A stretch of DNA of 7,662 nt, taken from NCBI GenBank assembly GCA_023429545.1, contig JAEYUU010000255.1:1-7662 (forward strand). The letters are read 5' to 3'. This DNA comes from Verrucomicrobiota bacterium (GTDB taxonomy: Bacteria > Verrucomicrobiota > Verrucomicrobiia > Verrucomicrobiales > Verrucomicrobiaceae). Under the pieces are notes generated by a model that had not been told where the DNA came from, did no database searches, and saw nothing but the letters and a program-made list of their open reading frames with translations. Positions within the stretch are counted from its first letter, which is position 1, and each line of letters starts with the position of its first letter. Below are positions 7,101 to 7,662 of this stretch, piece after piece. The translations under genes were made by a program, and so were the position numbers.

Positions 7101-7279
7101 ACGCCGACACTTGGGCGGTGCCGGCCATCGCTGCATGGAATGCAAAGAACGGGCCGGTCATTCCGCTTCAGTGGGCCGGCGCAGATCGAACGGGGGGAGC
7201 GGAAGATCCCCGCCTGCAGGCGCTCACCGACCTCTGCCATGTGCTGCTCAATGCGAATGAATTTTTGTACCTCCACTAA
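4139..7279 (+). CDS. PSCyt1-PSCyt2(DUF1549)-PSD1(DUF1553) dihaem protein with LamG-like insertion
   Basis: This is a 1046-residue protein. The ATG at 4139 is chosen because it opens a textbook Sec signal peptide (MKSLLLPLLCLTAGTAFAG, cleavage near residue 18); the frame runs further upstream but is not protein-like, and no Shine-Dalgarno site is visible. Residues about 30-125 are PSCyt1 (PF07635), with haem motif CYECH at 45-49 and probable axial Met in LEMPPKEKL (M99). Residues about 168-376 are PSCyt2/DUF1549 (PF07583), containing RYGERWAQHWLDL and a second haem motif, CARCHDHKFDP, at 349-359. Residues 385-495 are charged, helical and probably coiled-coil. PSD1/DUF1553 (PF07587) starts near 543 and holds ITNRVWHYLFGRGLV, LLSATYRQ, TPTQALLMVNG and ALGRPPS. 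A proline hinge (787-793) then leads into a LamG-like beta-sandwich (about 800-985) before the usual PSD1 ending LCHVLLNANEFLY. The family is PVC-specific, extracytoplasmic, and presumed to act in electron transfer; its substrate is unknown. The next gene starts 9 bp on, so the two are probably cotranscribed. Confidence 0.95.
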   Translation: MKSLLLPLLCLTAGTAFAGDTDADARRAALKFFENEVRPVLVKRCYECHAEKKQKGGLRLDHLGYIKTGGDSGTALVPGDPAKSLLIGVIRHEVEDLEMPPKEKLPDKEIAVLEQWVKIGAPWPDEGKADVTAQKRDKFGFTEEDRKYWAFQPLANPVPPVIKNNWVRTDIDGFIAKKHRELGLTPAPEADRRELVRRLYFSLHGLPPTREQADAFVNSTDPLAYDKLVDELLASPRYGERWAQHWLDLTRYAESDGYNQDALRPAAWTYRDYVIKSLNADKPYDQFVREQLAGDELDPKNPEVLVATSYLRAPIYEYNQRDARGQYEVILADMTDNAGELFLGLSVGCARCHDHKFDPILQEDYYRLRAFFSPVRWRDDMKLATDAQKEQFAAAQAKWEAATADIRAQIDAIIEPMIAKNIENAYKRFQADIRAMVDKKPEEREPQDWQFSYFCERQMAYERERFDPLKSIKKPEEKERYLALVKELEKFNDIKPAPLIDAFVATDASAKGPPNLLKTRNGEKDVPPGYLTLLEPEPPAIRPQANSTGRRTALAAWITRPENQLSTRVITNRVWHYLFGRGLVETPNDFGELGEEPSHPELLDYLTRRFLKGGWSLKKLQREILLSATYRQTAHRAVPEKAAKLDPANKYLWRFNPRRLDAEQARDAMLAASGELDPQAGGPSTDGNGVRRSIYTIKKRNNQNELLRSLDAPAGFASTSERQSTTTPTQALLMVNGDWTLARARKLATRVSSIEEVWQYALGRPPSVKETKLAENFIEKRISSDEPPPPPTPVELANASQFKENTPHERLVAGSDEKEGDEFTVEAVVKLESVDAAASVRTIASRWNNGRDGVEDFGWSIGVTGEKSRFKPRNLIIQLVGEDENRNLTYEPVASDLRLELGATYHVVVDVSCNTHTVTFRVQQIGRVNAPVLTSVATHTVRSGLSKGESDLVIGGVTKRAPSHQWDGRIESARIIRGHLPESAMNPDADTWAVPAIAAWNAKNGPVIPLQWAGADRTGGAEDPRLQALTDLCHVLLNANEFLYLH
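6497..7138 (+). other. LamG/concanavalin-like domain inserted near the end of PSD1
   Basis: Protein residues 787-1000 of the PSCyt gene. The stretch begins with a run of five prolines then TP, and continues with alternating hydrophobic strands typical of a jelly-roll: FTVEAVVKL (823-831), TIASRWNN, FGWSIGV, NLIIQLVG, YHVVVDVS followed by VTFRV, then LVIGG (952-956) and WDGRIESARII (966-976). The last two match the closing signature of Laminin_G_3-type domains (an IGG turn, then a G-x-I-x-x-x-R strand). In PSD1 proteins lacking this insert, the ALGRPP helix region is followed much sooner by the LCHVLLNANEFLY ending. A binding role for carbohydrate or another surface ligand is inferred from the fold. 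Confidence 0.75.
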
Positions 7280-7288
7280 GCTCCTGCC

Positions 7289-7662
7289 ATGCCTTGCCAT
7301 AACTACGATATTCCCACTTCCCGCCGCCAGTTTCTGAGCCGCGCCGGCTGCGGATTTGGCGCCGTGGCGCTTGCCGCGCTGATGCGTGAGCCCGTGCTCG
7401 GAGCCTCCAGCCAGGGCAGTGCGGCTCTGACGCGAATCCCACAGCATGCCGGACGCGCCAAAAGTGTGATCTTCTGTTTCATGGAAGGCGGCCCCAGCCA
7501 TCTGGACACCTTTGACAGGAAACCGCTGCTCAATCAGCTCTCCGGTCAGCCACTGCCGCCCAGCTTCAAGGAACCGGTGCTCGCGATGGGGGAGAGCGGC
7601 GCGCCACTGCTGGAGTCACGGCGCACTTGGAAGCAATATGGCCAGAGCGGGCTGTGGATTTC
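7289..7662 (+). CDS. DUF1501 family protein, N-terminal part (3' end outside window)
   Basis: The frame runs from ATG at 7289 to the window edge, giving 124 complete codons. The N-terminus carries a twin-arginine signal: SRRQFLSRAG (residues 11-20, RR at 12-13) followed by a hydrophobic stretch (GFGAVALAALM) and a probable cleavage near VLGASS, so the folded protein should be exported by Tat. The mature part begins with the DUF1501 (PF07394) hallmark SVIFCFMEGGPSHLDTFDRKP (59-79), which in this alkaline-phosphatase-like fold family is the first metal-site region, and the fragment ends in the conserved YGQSGLWIS. The start lies only 9 bp after the PSCyt stop with no visible Shine-Dalgarno site, so expression is probably coupled to the upstream gene; PSCyt-DUF1501 is the standard PVC pair. 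It is not the same copy as the left-edge fragment, and because the visible portions cover different ends of the family, their relatedness cannot be judged here. The biochemical function is unknown. Confidence 0.93.
   Translation, partial: MPCHNYDIPTSRRQFLSRAGCGFGAVALAALMREPVLGASSQGSAALTRIPQHAGRAKSVIFCFMEGGPSHLDTFDRKPLLNQLSGQPLPPSFKEPVLAMGESGAPLLESRRTWKQYGQSGLWI

Overview
The window carries four protein-coding genes, two of them cut by the window edges. All belong to families that are greatly expanded in Planctomycetota and Verrucomicrobiota: DUF1501 proteins, a PVC-type dehydrogenase/HEAT/CxxCH haem protein, and a PSCyt1-PSCyt2(DUF1549)-PSD1(DUF1553) dihaem cytochrome protein. Together with the GC-rich coding sequence and the lack of clear Shine-Dalgarno sites at the starts I examined, this points to a PVC-superphylum bacterium. 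I lean towards Verrucomicrobiota, but the phylum cannot be settled from this window. I see no tRNA, rRNA, CRISPR array, insertion sequence or phage gene.

Layout. Positions 2-913 (+) hold the C-terminal part of a DUF1501 protein that begins outside the window. A 61-bp convergent gap follows. Positions 975-3683 (-) hold a secreted protein with a sorbosone/glucose-dehydrogenase-like beta-propeller, HEAT-type helical repeats and a C-terminal single-haem cytochrome c domain. About 455 bp of divergent intergenic DNA (3684-4138) contains several inverted repeats, including a 13-bp-stem hairpin ending 23 nt before the next start codon. Positions 4139-7279 (+) hold the large PSCyt1/PSCyt2/PSD1 protein, which has a laminin-G-like beta-sandwich inserted near the end of its PSD1 region. 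Nine bases later (7289 to the window end, +) a second DUF1501 gene starts with a clear twin-arginine signal.

How they fit together. The PSCyt protein and the downstream DUF1501 protein form the classic PVC gene pair and are almost certainly cotranscribed. The visible starts carry export signals (Sec-type for the two cytochromes, Tat for the right-hand DUF1501), so the products should work in the periplasm or on the cell surface. Three c-type haem motifs (CYECH, CARCH, CTSCH) across two proteins, plus a dehydrogenase-type propeller and a carbohydrate-binding-like fold, suggest an oxidative module acting on an extracytoplasmic, perhaps glycan, substrate. That role is inference: DUF1501, DUF1549 and DUF1553 have no established biochemical function known to me.

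The most distinctive observations are the position of the LamG-like insertion inside PSD1 and the structured leader in front of the PSCyt gene.
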